Source: Anaerolineaceae bacterium
Lineage (GTDB): Bacteria > Chloroflexota > Anaerolineae > Anaerolineales > E44-bin32
NCBI GenBank assembly: GCA_020350285.1
Contig: CP070708.1
Location: 1,960,637 to 2,024,636 of the forward strand
Direction of reading: 5' to 3'
Length of the DNA: 64,000 bases
A model generated the notes under the pieces. It did no database searches, was not told the origin of the DNA, and saw only the letters and a program-made list of their open reading frames with translations. Of the stretch, positions 26,741 to 35,817 are shown piece after piece. The position numbers and the translations under genes are program-made. Numbering within the stretch: position 1 is the stretch's first letter; the number at the start of each line of letters is the position of its first letter.

Positions 26741-27838
26741 CTAAGCCTCACGCCGTCGCATAGACCATAACACCGCGCCGAACAAGACCACGCATTCCAC
26801 GGCCAATATCACGAGGTTCATCCAGACCTCTCCCCCTTCTCCTGAAAGCGACAACCCGAGCCCGCGGACGAGATGATAGGTGGGAACCACCTGCAAAGGG
26901 ATCGTGAGCGCAGGACCGAGGGTCCCCAAAGGAACTCCGGCAAGGATGCCAGGCAGCATCAATGGCAACATGACAAAACTTCCCCAAGTGTTGAGCGTTG
27001 TAAGATTGTCAATCAAACCGCCGATCAGGAGACCGATCAACGTTAAGGCGACACTTGCGAGCAGCACGACCGTTAATGAGAAACCTACATCCCCAGCGAA
27101 TCCTTGATTGAGGGCCATCACGGTCAGCGAGGTCAGAAGACAGTAGAGCACACCGACCAGGACCTTCCCCGTAAGGACATCAAGATAATTTGTCGGCGTC
27201 ACCAATATCGCGTCCAAGGTCTTTTTATCCTTTTCTTCCACCAAAAGAGTGGGCACAAGGAAGGACCCGTTCATGGTAATCCCCATCATCACCCAAAGAA
27301 CAATGAAAAAGCTCTGCAGATCGATCTCCCTAAAGAAGGACATCGGTTCCCTTGCCTCCGCCTCCTCAGCACTTCCGGGAGGTTGGAGTGATCTTTCGAT
27401 CACAGAAACGATAGGTTGCCGTCCGGAGATCTGTTCGATCGTCTGAAGGATCATCCTTTGGGTGCCGCGTGCGTCTTCTGGATTTTCACGGTAGATCAAC
27501 TCGAGTGCCGGTCTCTCACCAGCTCGAACTGCCAGATCGAACTGGGGTGGCAGCACAACACCGACGATCGCCTTTTCCTCTTCCAGTTTGGTCTCCACCG
27601 CCTCAGGGGAGTCGACCACGAAAAGTGACACAGCATCAAGTTCACTCAAAACTGATACCATAGATGAAGTGTCCGGGCTGTAAATGACGATCTCCATCGT
27701 GTCTAGAGTGTCGCGAAACAGGTAGCCATACAAGACTGAAAATCCAATCGGCATCAGAATGATGACCAGCAGCCTGGCATTCTTCAGGGCATCCAAGAAA
27801 TCCTTTCGGGCAATGGCCATCGTGGCTCTCAGATTCAT
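26741..27838 (-). CDS. ABC-2 type permease with large outside loop
   Basis: 365 residues. One N-terminal membrane segment, an extracytoplasmic domain of about 140 residues, then five C-terminal segments with the ABC-2 stretch VEEKDKKTLDAILVTPTNY. This is the ABC2_membrane_3 (NatB/YhaP-like) layout. It starts inside the end of the ATPase gene (ATG overlapping TGA by four bases), so the two are coupled. It would export an unknown substrate. Confidence 0.85.
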   Translation of the reverse strand: MNLRATMAIARKDFLDALKNARLLVIILMPIGFSVLYGYLFRDTLDTMEIVIYSPDTSSMVSVLSELDAVSLFVVDSPEAVETKLEEEKAIVGVVLPPQFDLAVRAGERPALELIYRENPEDARGTQRMILQTIEQISGRQPIVSVIERSLQPPGSAEEAEAREPMSFFREIDLQSFFIVLWVMMGITMNGSFLVPTLLVEEKDKKTLDAILVTPTNYLDVLTGKVLVGVLYCLLTSLTVMALNQGFAGDVGFSLTVVLLASVALTLIGLLIGGLIDNLTTLNTWGSFVMLPLMLPGILAGVPLGTLGPALTIPLQVVPTYHLVRGLGLSLSGEGGEVWMNLVILAVECVVLFGAVLWSMRRREA

Positions 27839-28674
27839 TGGAGTTCCCTCCCAGCTAAATGGACAAAGACATCCTCAAGCGTGGCTTCCTGTGAATGAAC
27901 TGTGAGTAACCTGCCCGCCCCCATCCAATCCGCCATCTGGTTGGCATCCGCTGGATTATCAAGGGTCAGCTCATGCTGGCTCTGATCATCAAGCAACACG
28001 CTCACCTTGCGTAACCCGTATTGGAGCTTAAGGGCTCGAGGGGTATCAAGAGCAATGAGCTTTCCCTCACTGATGAAAGCAACTCGATGACAGAGCTGGT
28101 CGGCTTCCTCCATATAGTGTGTGGTTAGGAAGACTGTTGTTCCCTGCTCCCCTAGTTCTCGTATTGTCCTACGAATTCCCCTAGCTGAGGTTGGATCTAG
28201 CCCACGTGTAGGTTCATCGAGAAACAGGGCTTTGGGATGATTAAGGAGCGCCCGCGCGACCAATAAGCGCTGTTTCATGCCATTTGAGTAAATCTTGATT
28301 TTGTCCTTCGCGCGATCTGATAAGCCTACCATTTCCAGTAATTCATCAACACGCTTGTCTCCCACACCGTGGAGCTCAGCGAAGAATCTCAGATTCTCAC
28401 GCCCACTCATCCTTTCATATAGATTCTGATTCTCAAAAACCACGCCGATCATCGGCTTGATTGCCGTCCTTCCCTTCACCACGTCATGCCCATCAATTGA
28501 GGCATGGCCACTCGTTGGTCTGAGTTGGCCTGTCAGCATACGCACGGTAGTCGTCTTTCCGGCTCCATTATGGCCAAGAAAACCAAACACCTCTCCGCGA
28601 TCGACGTGGAAGGACACTTGGTCGACTGCGATCAAGCCGTTGAAAACCCGTGTCAAATTGCTTGCCTTGATCAT
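27835..28674 (-). CDS. ABC exporter ATP-binding protein (NatA/CcmA type)
   Basis: 279 residues. Walker A GHNGAGKTT (33-41), signature YSNGMKQ, Walker B ALFLDEPTRGLD (149-160), switch His in TTHYMEEAD. The C-terminal ELTLDNPADAN to VHSQEATLEDVF region is usual in this exporter family. Coupled by overlap to the permease. It is not closely like the first ABC pair at 5.8 kb, so the two exporters probably carry different cargo. Upstream is a 231-base gap with one short repeat. Confidence 0.9.
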   Translation of the reverse strand: MIKASNLTRVFNGLIAVDQVSFHVDRGEVFGFLGHNGAGKTTTVRMLTGQLRPTSGHASIDGHDVVKGRTAIKPMIGVVFENQNLYERMSGRENLRFFAELHGVGDKRVDELLEMVGLSDRAKDKIKIYSNGMKQRLLVARALLNHPKALFLDEPTRGLDPTSARGIRRTIRELGEQGTTVFLTTHYMEEADQLCHRVAFISEGKLIALDTPRALKLQYGLRKVSVLLDDQSQHELTLDNPADANQMADWMGAGRLLTVHSQEATLEDVFVHLAGRELQ

Positions 28675-28794
28675 ATCTCCTCCATGAAAAACCTTTGAGG
28701 GATAAATATAAGTTCTTACTATCTTGTCGCCTAATCAGATTACCACACCTAATCAAACCAAATCCAAAGCTATGAAATTGATCGAAAAGTCTTC

Positions 28795-28822
28795 GTAGGG
28801 GCACAATTCATTGCACCCCTAC
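28795..28822. repeat. REP-like hairpin, GTAGGGGCA family
   Basis: GTAGGGG and CCCCTAC arms joined through CACAATTCATTGCA: a short near-perfect hairpin. The same design with T in place of one G, GTAGTGGCAATTCA facing TGAATTGCCACTAC, occurs at 61222-61273. A third repeat family in the window. Confidence 0.7.
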
Positions 28823-28905
28823 ACTTCATCATGCTTAAAATCACCCATATCGGACTTCTGGACAAGCAGGTCCGACTCATCAACCTCCACCCTGGCAGGT
28901 CAAAT

Positions 28906-30333
28906 TTACCGTGAAAGTTTGGGTAAAAGTTCAGGCCAATCGTAACCGATGATGATCGCAACATCGATCTCGGAATCGGGAACAGACTGGAAGAGGATCT
29001 GACTCTGTGACAGATCCATTAACTCCATCAAGTACTGGGTTGTATAAGGATTGCCGGTGTAATCAAAGACATGTGTTGTCAGATAGTTCCAGCTATCTGC
29101 GTTTCCAATCTCGACCACGTTAAAGCCAAGTTTGGTGAACACCTCGGCCATCCTTCCCGCCAGTCCCTCTTCCCCGGTTCCATTGAGGACCGCCACACGT
29201 GCGGTCTCCTGGTCAGCAGCGGCCGCCGCATCTTCAACTGAGATCGAGGGGCCAATCGCCCCCATCGCGGTGAAGATCTCATCGCGCAACATGCGGATCT
29301 GATTCGGCACCGGTTTTAAAACCTCTGCCTCCTCTCCTCCATAATTGACCAATTCCAATGTAACCATATCAGGTGGGCCAATAACTGCACTGCGAATGTC
29401 TTCGGGGGAGATTTGGAGCGCCAACATGCCAAGCGCGACCATCTGGTCTAACGAGAGATTGGTGCGTATCCCGGAGGCCAACTCCTGGTAAAGTGCTGGT
29501 GCCTTTGTGACCAGTGTTGGCACCATCCCGGGCAGTTGATCGCGGAGGGCCATTGCTAGTTGCTGCTGACGAAGGGCGCGGTCGAAATCCCCTCCCTCCG
29601 TGTGTCTGGCGCGTGCGTAAGCCAAAGCCAAATCTCCTGAGAGCGTCGTAACGCCAGGTCCTTTCACCACCGTATTGTTCGGTCCAATCGGATCGATCGT
29701 GATCCAATCCGGAATATCGATCTCTACCCCACCAATCTCGTCGATCATGCGTACAAATGCGCCAAAGTCAAGCTGTACATAGTATGGAATGGGAACCCCT
29801 AGAAACTTCTCGACCGTTCTCACGGCTAGTCCCGGTCCCCCACCAGGTAGACGGTCCTGCTCTCCAAGAGAATATGCGGTGTTGATACGGCCATGGCCGT
29901 AAGCAGGGATCTCAACCCAAAGATCACGCGGGATCGAAAGCATACCGGCCGTCTCGCTGATAGGATCCAATGTCACCAGCATCATTGAGTCCGTCCGGGG
30001 TGCGCCCTCGCCACTTTCCCAATCGCGATAATCCAGCCCCATGAGTAGTATCGTGACACGACTGGTGCCACTCCACGATTCAGGAAGTTCATCCAACAGG
30101 ACCGCGGTCGGGGTGGTCCCGGGTCCTGCTGTGGTGTCTACAATTTCCCCCCCAGAGATGTTGAAGGAAGGCAGTCCAGTTCCGCTCCAGGCGGCCGCCA
30201 AACCTCGAACCATCACAAATACCAAGTAAACCGAAAAGATCGCCGCCAGGATGAAGGCGCCTGCAAGGATCTTAATCAACCATGGAGGGAACACGCGGCG
30301 TGTTTTTACCGCATGTCTGGGATCCGAATCCAT
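28906..30333 (-). CDS. LytR-CpsA-Psr (LCP) family protein with LytR_C domain
   Basis: 475 residues. One N-terminal membrane anchor (about 20-42), an LCP domain (LLMGLDYRDWES, TDSMMLVTLDP, SIPRDLWVEIP, and the Arg-rich ARHTEGGDFDRALRQQQ), then a LytR_C domain (VAVLNGTGEEGLAGRMAEVF). LCP enzymes transfer glycopolymers from lipid carriers to the cell wall. In an organism with little or no peptidoglycan the acceptor is not obvious. Good general match; exact polymer unknown. Confidence 0.9.
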   Translation of the reverse strand: MDSDPRHAVKTRRVFPPWLIKILAGAFILAAIFSVYLVFVMVRGLAAAWSGTGLPSFNISGGEIVDTTAGPGTTPTAVLLDELPESWSGTSRVTILLMGLDYRDWESGEGAPRTDSMMLVTLDPISETAGMLSIPRDLWVEIPAYGHGRINTAYSLGEQDRLPGGGPGLAVRTVEKFLGVPIPYYVQLDFGAFVRMIDEIGGVEIDIPDWITIDPIGPNNTVVKGPGVTTLSGDLALAYARARHTEGGDFDRALRQQQLAMALRDQLPGMVPTLVTKAPALYQELASGIRTNLSLDQMVALGMLALQISPEDIRSAVIGPPDMVTLELVNYGGEEAEVLKPVPNQIRMLRDEIFTAMGAIGPSISVEDAAAAADQETARVAVLNGTGEEGLAGRMAEVFTKLGFNVVEIGNADSWNYLTTHVFDYTGNPYTTQYLMELMDLSQSQILFQSVPDSEIDVAIIIGYDWPELLPKLSR

Positions 30334-30373
30334 CTTCCAATACTCATCTCTGCTTCAAGTCCGGCGGATTATA

Positions 30374-32275
30374 TCACGCGAGCGCCTCACCCCGCGCCAA
30401 GCGTTCCCAGATGGCAATTTGCCTCTCCAGATCCGCCTCCAGTTCCGTGTAGCGATCCCCCAATCGGTGGAGTTGTTCAACGTCATTACCCGCTTCTTCG
30501 AGTTGGCGCGTTACTTCAGTCAACGCTTCCTCCAGCGTTTCAATGCGCTCCTCTACTTCAGTTAGACGTACACCAACTCGTGAGTCTTTTGATGTACGAT
30601 CTCTCTTCGAGACCTTCTTAGACACCACTTTTCGAGCTTCGGTTCTTAACCGCTGGGATTCCAAGTACGTCTCATAACCGCCCGTGAAGACTTCCAGCAT
30701 ACGGGCTTGTCGGGTGATGGCCCATACTTGTGTCGCCAAGGCATTGATCAGATACCTGTCGTGGGACACCAGCAGGATTGTACCTGGAAAACCATTGAGC
30801 GCTTCTTCTAAGATTTCTTGAGAGGGTATATCGAGATGGTTCGTCGGCTCATCCAACAGTAATAGGTTAGCCCCCTCCAACGCCAGCTTTGCTAGCGCTA
30901 CACGGCCCCGTTCACCACCCGAGAGTATCTCGATCGGTTTATAAACACTGTCCCCGACAAAAAGGAACCGCGCCAGCCAATCGCGCGCCTGAGATACTTT
31001 CATCCTTGGAGCAACGCTGAGGATCTCCTCTAACACAGTTTGTTCAGGGTTTAAATCCTCATGTGCTTGCGCGAAGTAGCCGACCTGCAGACTAGCACCC
31101 AGCTTCACCTCTCCAGCCCACGGCTGAACATCACCCAATAACGTTTTCAGAAAGGTGGTCTTTCCTGCACCGTTAGGCCCGATCAGGGCGACACACTCCC
31201 CCCTGGTGAGAAGCAAATCGGGAACCCCAAAAAGAGGTTGATCCGAGTCTCGATGTCCAATCACTAAATCATGAGTCTCTATGACGTGATCACCGGATCG
31301 ATCCACCTGACCGAAATCGATGCTCACAGCGCGCTCTTTCACCGGACGGGCGATGCCCTCATCACGCAGTAAGCGCTCTAATCGTTTGCGGCGGCCTTGA
31401 GCTTGACGGGTATTTTGACCCGCAATATTGCGACGGATATATTCCTGCTCACGCTGGACATGCTCCTGCTGCGCACGATAGCGAGCCGCATGCTGCTCCT
31501 GGCGTTCTGTACGCTGCTGCGCATACGCCGAATAATTACCTCGATAGAGCTCAACACCCTGAGGTTTCAGTTCCCACACTGTGTCAACCAGCCGATCCAA
31601 CAAGAAACGATCGTGGGATACCAACACCTCAGCACCCGGCCAGTCTCGCAACCACGACTCCAGCCACTCAATTGCCGCGATATCCAAATGGTTCGTCGGT
31701 TCATCCAGGATCAGTAGATCAGGCTCCTCCAAGAGCAGCCTGGCAAGGAGTGCTCGCGTCCTCTCACCACCTGAAAACTGTTCCAACGGACGCCCATACT
31801 CGTCGGGCGTGAACCCCAAACCATTGAGCACTTGACGGATCCGGGAAGGATAGGTGTATCCCCCTGCATGTTCGAAGGCCTCCTGAATCGGGCCATAGCG
31901 TGCGATGGCCTTCTCCGCCTCGCTCGGATCAGCCATCAGCCGCTCTAACCGAGCGAGTTCAGCTTCTTGGGCGCGAATCTCGCCGAAGGCATCTAGACAG
32001 GAGTCCCACACTGTCCGCTTCAACTCATCCTTGCGTGATCGAGAATAGCTTACTTCCTGTGGCAAATAACCGATGCGTAACCGACGCGCCTTCTGTATCC
32101 GCCCTTCGTCGGGTTTCTCTAATCCCGCTAGCAGTCGTAAGAGGGTCGTCTTACCGACTCCGTTCGGACCCACCAGTGCAATACGTGCTTGGCGGGGAAT
32201 AGCAACCGACACGCCCTTAAAAACATCTTGGGCGCCGTAAGATTTTACTAAATCCGTGGCCGTAATGAGTGACAT
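30374..32275 (-). CDS. ABC-F family ATPase
   Basis: 633 residues from MSLITATDLVKSYG, preceded by GAGGGA. Two ATP-binding cassettes (GPNGVGKTT and GPNGAGKTT; FSGGERTRALLARL and LSGGERGRVALAKL; LILDEPTNHLD and LLLDEPTNHLD) joined by a charged linker, and a C-terminal coiled coil of about 90 residues. No membrane segment. ABC-F proteins act on the ribosome in translation, and some protect it from antibiotics; subgroup cannot be told by eye, though the C-terminal coiled coil is Uup-like. A -10-like TATAAT lies a few bases upstream of the start. Confidence 0.92.
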   Translation of the reverse strand: MSLITATDLVKSYGAQDVFKGVSVAIPRQARIALVGPNGVGKTTLLRLLAGLEKPDEGRIQKARRLRIGYLPQEVSYSRSRKDELKRTVWDSCLDAFGEIRAQEAELARLERLMADPSEAEKAIARYGPIQEAFEHAGGYTYPSRIRQVLNGLGFTPDEYGRPLEQFSGGERTRALLARLLLEEPDLLILDEPTNHLDIAAIEWLESWLRDWPGAEVLVSHDRFLLDRLVDTVWELKPQGVELYRGNYSAYAQQRTERQEQHAARYRAQQEHVQREQEYIRRNIAGQNTRQAQGRRKRLERLLRDEGIARPVKERAVSIDFGQVDRSGDHVIETHDLVIGHRDSDQPLFGVPDLLLTRGECVALIGPNGAGKTTFLKTLLGDVQPWAGEVKLGASLQVGYFAQAHEDLNPEQTVLEEILSVAPRMKVSQARDWLARFLFVGDSVYKPIEILSGGERGRVALAKLALEGANLLLLDEPTNHLDIPSQEILEEALNGFPGTILLVSHDRYLINALATQVWAITRQARMLEVFTGGYETYLESQRLRTEARKVVSKKVSKRDRTSKDSRVGVRLTEVEERIETLEEALTEVTRQLEEAGNDVEQLHRLGDRYTELEADLERQIAIWERLARGEALA

Positions 32276-32471
32276 TGGGTCCCTCGGCGGATTATACCTC
32301 AGGGACAATCCCTGCCCCTGATAGGCGTGGTGCAATTCCGTTGCCAGGCCTTATCGTATGCATGAAGCATGCGTGTTTTTACTGTGAAAGTGAGACTCTC
32401 CAACAACCCTTTGGGTCTTTCCATCATTTATGCGTAAATCTCTCTATCTGCACCCGTCTTTCAGAAAGGAG

Positions 32472-32501
32472 TTTCCAACCCTATTAGCGCTAGGCTATAA
32501 T
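32472..32501 (+). promoter_or_regulatory. Possible sigma-70-type promoter for 32531
   Basis: TTTCCA, 18 bases, TATAAT, ending 30 bases before the start of the following membrane-protein gene. The -10 box is perfect, the -35 box is weak. Confidence 0.4.
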
Positions 32502-32530
32502 TCAAATCTGACAAAAGAGGACTCTAGAGA

Positions 32531-32929
32531 ATGTCCGATGTACCTTCGCCGGATTACCGGAGCCTGATCATTGCCGCCATCATCCTAGCCGTCATCGGTT
32601 GGCTGGGCTTGTTTTTCCTATTATCCAGCACGCTCCCCACGGTCGGGCCTCGATGGCTTTTTTTCTTCTTGTGGACCTTGGCCGTTACTGGCACAACACT
32701 GCCTTTCGTTTGGATGCTTCACCGTCGCTTTAGCGCAAACCGACCCCTTCCCCCTTCGACTCTGCTACGTCAGGGATTATGGATCGGTCTGTACACCACC
32801 CTCTGCATTTGGCTCCAAATCAACCGCAGCCTAAGTCTTTCGTTAGCAGTCCTACTCGGTGTAGGCTTGGTGGCCATAGAGTGGTTCCTGAGGATTCTTG
32901 AGCGCAGTGCATGGAGGCCGGGTCGGTGA
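32531..32929 (+). CDS. Small four-segment membrane protein, unknown
   Basis: 132 residues with four hydrophobic segments (about 10-32, 40-60, 82-96 and 100-120) and charged ends. No recognised motif. Its stop overlaps the selA start by four bases (GTGA), so the two genes are translationally coupled; whether the protein has any link with selenium metabolism is unknown. A -10 box TATAAT stands upstream. Confidence 0.65.
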   Translation: MSDVPSPDYRSLIIAAIILAVIGWLGLFFLLSSTLPTVGPRWLFFFLWTLAVTGTTLPFVWMLHRRFSANRPLPPSTLLRQGLWIGLYTTLCIWLQINRSLSLSLAVLLGVGLVAIEWFLRILERSAWRPGR

Positions 32930-34263
32930 GCTTTCGTGATCTGCCTTCGGTTGAGCGTTTGCTACAGAGAGCTACTAAGCTCGAAGCTATGTATGGTCGT
33001 CCACTCACATTGGAGGCCATCCGTGATCGGCTGGATGCAGCCCGTGAAGCTATACGCGAAGGTGAACCTCCCCCTGAGGAAGGCATCCTTATTGAAGAAG
33101 CGCACAAGACCCTCGAGCTTTGGCTGACCCCTACGTTGCGACCAGTGATCAACGCCACGGGGGTCATTATCCACACGAATCTCGGCCGCGCGCCTCTCAG
33201 TAAAACCGCACGCCAAGCGATGATCGATGTCGCAGGTAGCTACAGCACGCTCGAGTACAACCTCAAACGCGGTGTGCGCGGTAAACGGGAGGATCATGCC
33301 GAAGAATTGCTCACCCGCCTCACCGGTGGCGAAGCCGCTTTTGTCGTTAATAACAACGCCGCCGCAGTATTGCTGGCCTTGACTGCTATGGCACGTCGCA
33401 AAGAAGTGATCGTCTCACGCTCCCAATTAATTGAGATCGGTGGCGGTTTTCGTATCCCCGACATCATGAAACAATCGGGCGCAAAACTGGTCGAAGTCGG
33501 CACCACCAATCGTACGCATTTAAGAGACTACGAAGCTGCCATTCATGAACGCACAGGATTGATCCTGCGAGCACACCACTCCAATTTCAAGATCATCGGA
33601 TTTACCACCGAACCTTCTTTGGGTGAACTGGTTGACCTTGGCAAGCGCCACGACATCCCTGTTCTCGACGACCTCGGTTCCGGCGCGCTGCTCGATACGG
33701 TTCAGTTCGGCCTTGGGCACGAGCCAATGGTACAAGAGTCTATGGAAGCAGGCGCTTCGCTGGTCGCATTTTCGGGAGATAAGCTGCTGGGAGGACCTCA
33801 AGCAGGGATCATCATCGGTAAGAAATCATTCGTCGACCGATTACGAAAGCACCCACTAGCCCGAGCCGTCAGACCTGACAAGCTTTGTTTGGCAGCACTC
33901 GTTGCCACTTTAACCCACTATCTCAGGGACGCTGCGGTTCAGGAGATTCCCATCTGGCAGATGATCGCTGCCCCACTTGATCAGTTGCAAACACGCTCAG
34001 AAACTTGGGCAAAGAGGCTTGGTCAAGGAGAGGTGATCTCGGGCCGATCAACCGTGGGAGGTGGAAGCCTGCCGGAGGAAACCCTACCCACAAGCATGTT
34101 AGCGCTCAGTGTGAAGTATCCCAATGCCTTCACTTCACATCTGCGTAAGGCAGACCCACCGATCATCGCCCGTATAGAGGATGACCGAGTAGTGTTGGAT
34201 CCGAGGACGGTCTTGGTGGAGCAGGAGGAGGATTTGTTGAGGGCACTTACAGAGTTACTTTAG
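32926..34263 (+). CDS. selA: L-seryl-tRNA(Sec) selenium transferase
   Basis: 445 residues from the GTG that overlaps the preceding stop and has GGAGG eight bases upstream. Aminotransferase-like PLP enzyme: NATGVIIHTNLGRAPLS, LEYNLKRGVRGKR, HHSNFKIIGF, and the PLP Lys in AFSGDKLLGGPQ. It converts Ser-tRNA(Sec) to Sec-tRNA(Sec) with selenophosphate. No selB, selD, tRNA(Sec) or evident selenoprotein is in the window. The stop codon TAG is itself the beginning of a 3'-end family palindrome. Excellent match for the family. Confidence 0.93.
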   Translation: MSFRDLPSVERLLQRATKLEAMYGRPLTLEAIRDRLDAAREAIREGEPPPEEGILIEEAHKTLELWLTPTLRPVINATGVIIHTNLGRAPLSKTARQAMIDVAGSYSTLEYNLKRGVRGKREDHAEELLTRLTGGEAAFVVNNNAAAVLLALTAMARRKEVIVSRSQLIEIGGGFRIPDIMKQSGAKLVEVGTTNRTHLRDYEAAIHERTGLILRAHHSNFKIIGFTTEPSLGELVDLGKRHDIPVLDDLGSGALLDTVQFGLGHEPMVQESMEAGASLVAFSGDKLLGGPQAGIIIGKKSFVDRLRKHPLARAVRPDKLCLAALVATLTHYLRDAAVQEIPIWQMIAAPLDQLQTRSETWAKRLGQGEVISGRSTVGGGSLPEETLPTSMLALSVKYPNAFTSHLRKADPPIIARIEDDRVVLDPRTVLVEQEEDLLRALTELL

Positions 34264-34427
34264 GGATCAGGGATTGGGGATTAGGGATCAGGAACGGATG
34301 AGGCACCAAGTCGCTTTGGAACCAGGGCACCTGGGTTGATATTACTTGCTCCTGGAGATACCCAGGTACCGAAGTGCCAAAGTGCCTAAACACCTTATTA
34401 TTTCCTGATCCCTAATCCCTGATCCCT
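34263..34427. repeat. 3'-end palindrome family, copy E (full length)
   Basis: Left arm GGGATCAGGGATTGGGG and ATTAGGGATCAGG, core CAGGGCACCTGGG facing CCCAGGTACCGAAGTGCC, right arm CCTGATCCCTAATCCC and TGATCCC. The selA stop codon overlaps its first units. Close to copy J at 46877-47036, sharing long runs such as the CTGGAGA spacer and the GGCACCWAGTCGC start. Confidence 0.88.
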
Positions 34428-34462
34428 TGAAAGACCAAGACGAGACATTAGGAGAATCTCAC

Positions 34463-35701
34463 ATGAAAACCGACATCGACCAACTGATGGGGGAGGCCAA
34501 CCTCGACGTTTTACTGGTTTCTGGTCCTGCGGGTCACAACCCATACATGACCTACTTCACAGGATTGGTTCACGTAACCCACAGCTATCTGCTTGTAAAA
34601 CGAGGGGAGAAGCCGATCCTGTTCCACGGTGCCATGGAGCGCGATGAAGCCGCCTCAACCGGTTTAGGGACGGTGGATTTGACGAACTACGATACGATCA
34701 AGATCTTGAAGGACGCATGTGGCGATCAAATTCGAGCGAGGATGATGCTATTACAGCGTATCTTCCAAGACCATGGCGTACATGGCCGTGTGGGGGTTTA
34801 CGGCAAGGTCGAGGTAGGCCCGTTCTATGCAGCTCTCAACCTGCTCGATGAAGCAATGGCTGAGATCGAGATCGTCGGCGAAGCACCTGATCGGTCAGTG
34901 CTCATTCGCGCACGCACAACCAAGGATCCTGATGAAGTGAAGCACATCCAAGAGGTGGGCAAGATCACGACCTCCGTGGTCGCTGATGTGGCTGGCTTTC
35001 TTACTTCACATCAAGTAAAGGATGGTGTACTCGTTGATCGTGAGGGAGGAGCACTAACGGTGGGTGACGTCAAACGGCGGATCAACCTCTGGCTGGCGAT
35101 GCGTGGTGCTGATAACCCGGAGGGATCAATCTTCGCCATCGGTCATGATGCTGGAGTGCCTCACAGCACCGGTAAAGACGACGACCTGATCCCTGTCGGT
35201 AAACCGATTGTGTTCGATATATACCCATGCCAAACCGGTGGCGGATATTATCACGACTTTACCCGTACTTGGTGTCTAGGACATGCTCCCGATGAGGTGC
35301 AGGAAGTCTACGAAGATGTGCTCGATGTCTATGAAACCGTTTACGCTGCGATGGTGCCTAACACACCTTGTCGCGATTACCAAGTTATGGCTTGTGAACT
35401 TTTTGAGAAGAAGGGGCATCCCACTGTGCTAAACACCCCTCAAACAAAAGAAGGCTATGTCCACAGCTTGGCCCATGGTGTGGGCCTCGCCATTCACGAG
35501 GCGCCGAGTTTCAGCCATGTGGAAACCAATGAGGATCAACTCTTGCCAGGCTCGGTGATCACCCATGAGCCAGGACTTTACTATCCAGAGCGTGAGATAG
35601 GCGCACGTATCGAAGATACAGTCTGGATGCGACCTGATGGAAGCTTGGAGGTCTTAGCAGAATACCCGAAGGATTTGGTCCTGAAGATGAAGAACGTATA
35701 G
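34463..35701 (+). CDS. M24-family metallopeptidase (Xaa-Pro peptidase-like)
   Basis: 412 residues from an ATG with TAGGAGA eight bases upstream. N-terminal creatinase-type domain, then a pita-bread catalytic domain whose five metal ligands are visible: Asp in VFDIYP, Asp in HDFTRTW, His in HGVGLAIHE, Glu in THEPGLYY, Glu in RIEDTVW. Removes the residue before proline from peptides, or a relative acting on another substrate. The palindrome repeats start two bases after its stop codon. It does not form an operon with tsaD, which has its own short leader. Confidence 0.88.
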   Translation: MKTDIDQLMGEANLDVLLVSGPAGHNPYMTYFTGLVHVTHSYLLVKRGEKPILFHGAMERDEAASTGLGTVDLTNYDTIKILKDACGDQIRARMMLLQRIFQDHGVHGRVGVYGKVEVGPFYAALNLLDEAMAEIEIVGEAPDRSVLIRARTTKDPDEVKHIQEVGKITTSVVADVAGFLTSHQVKDGVLVDREGGALTVGDVKRRINLWLAMRGADNPEGSIFAIGHDAGVPHSTGKDDDLIPVGKPIVFDIYPCQTGGGYYHDFTRTWCLGHAPDEVQEVYEDVLDVYETVYAAMVPNTPCRDYQVMACELFEKKGHPTVLNTPQTKEGYVHSLAHGVGLAIHEAPSFSHVETNEDQLLPGSVITHEPGLYYPEREIGARIEDTVWMRPDGSLEVLAEYPKDLVLKMKNV

Positions 35702-35702
35702 A

Positions 35703-35778
35703 TGGGCACCACGGCACCTGGTCACCAGGGCACTTGGGAAAGACCCAGGTGCCTAAGTGCCAAGGTGCCCAAGTGCCT
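35703..35778. repeat. 3'-end palindrome family, copy F (core only)
   Basis: GGCACCACGGCACCTGG and AGGGCACTTGGG face CCCAGGTGCCTAAGTGCC and AAGGTGCCCAAGTGCC. The outer GGGATCAGGG arms are absent. It starts one base after the M24 peptidase stop. Confidence 0.75.
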
Positions 35779-35817
35779 GTACAATGGTAAAGACCAACCG
35801 AATTTGAGTATCACAAG

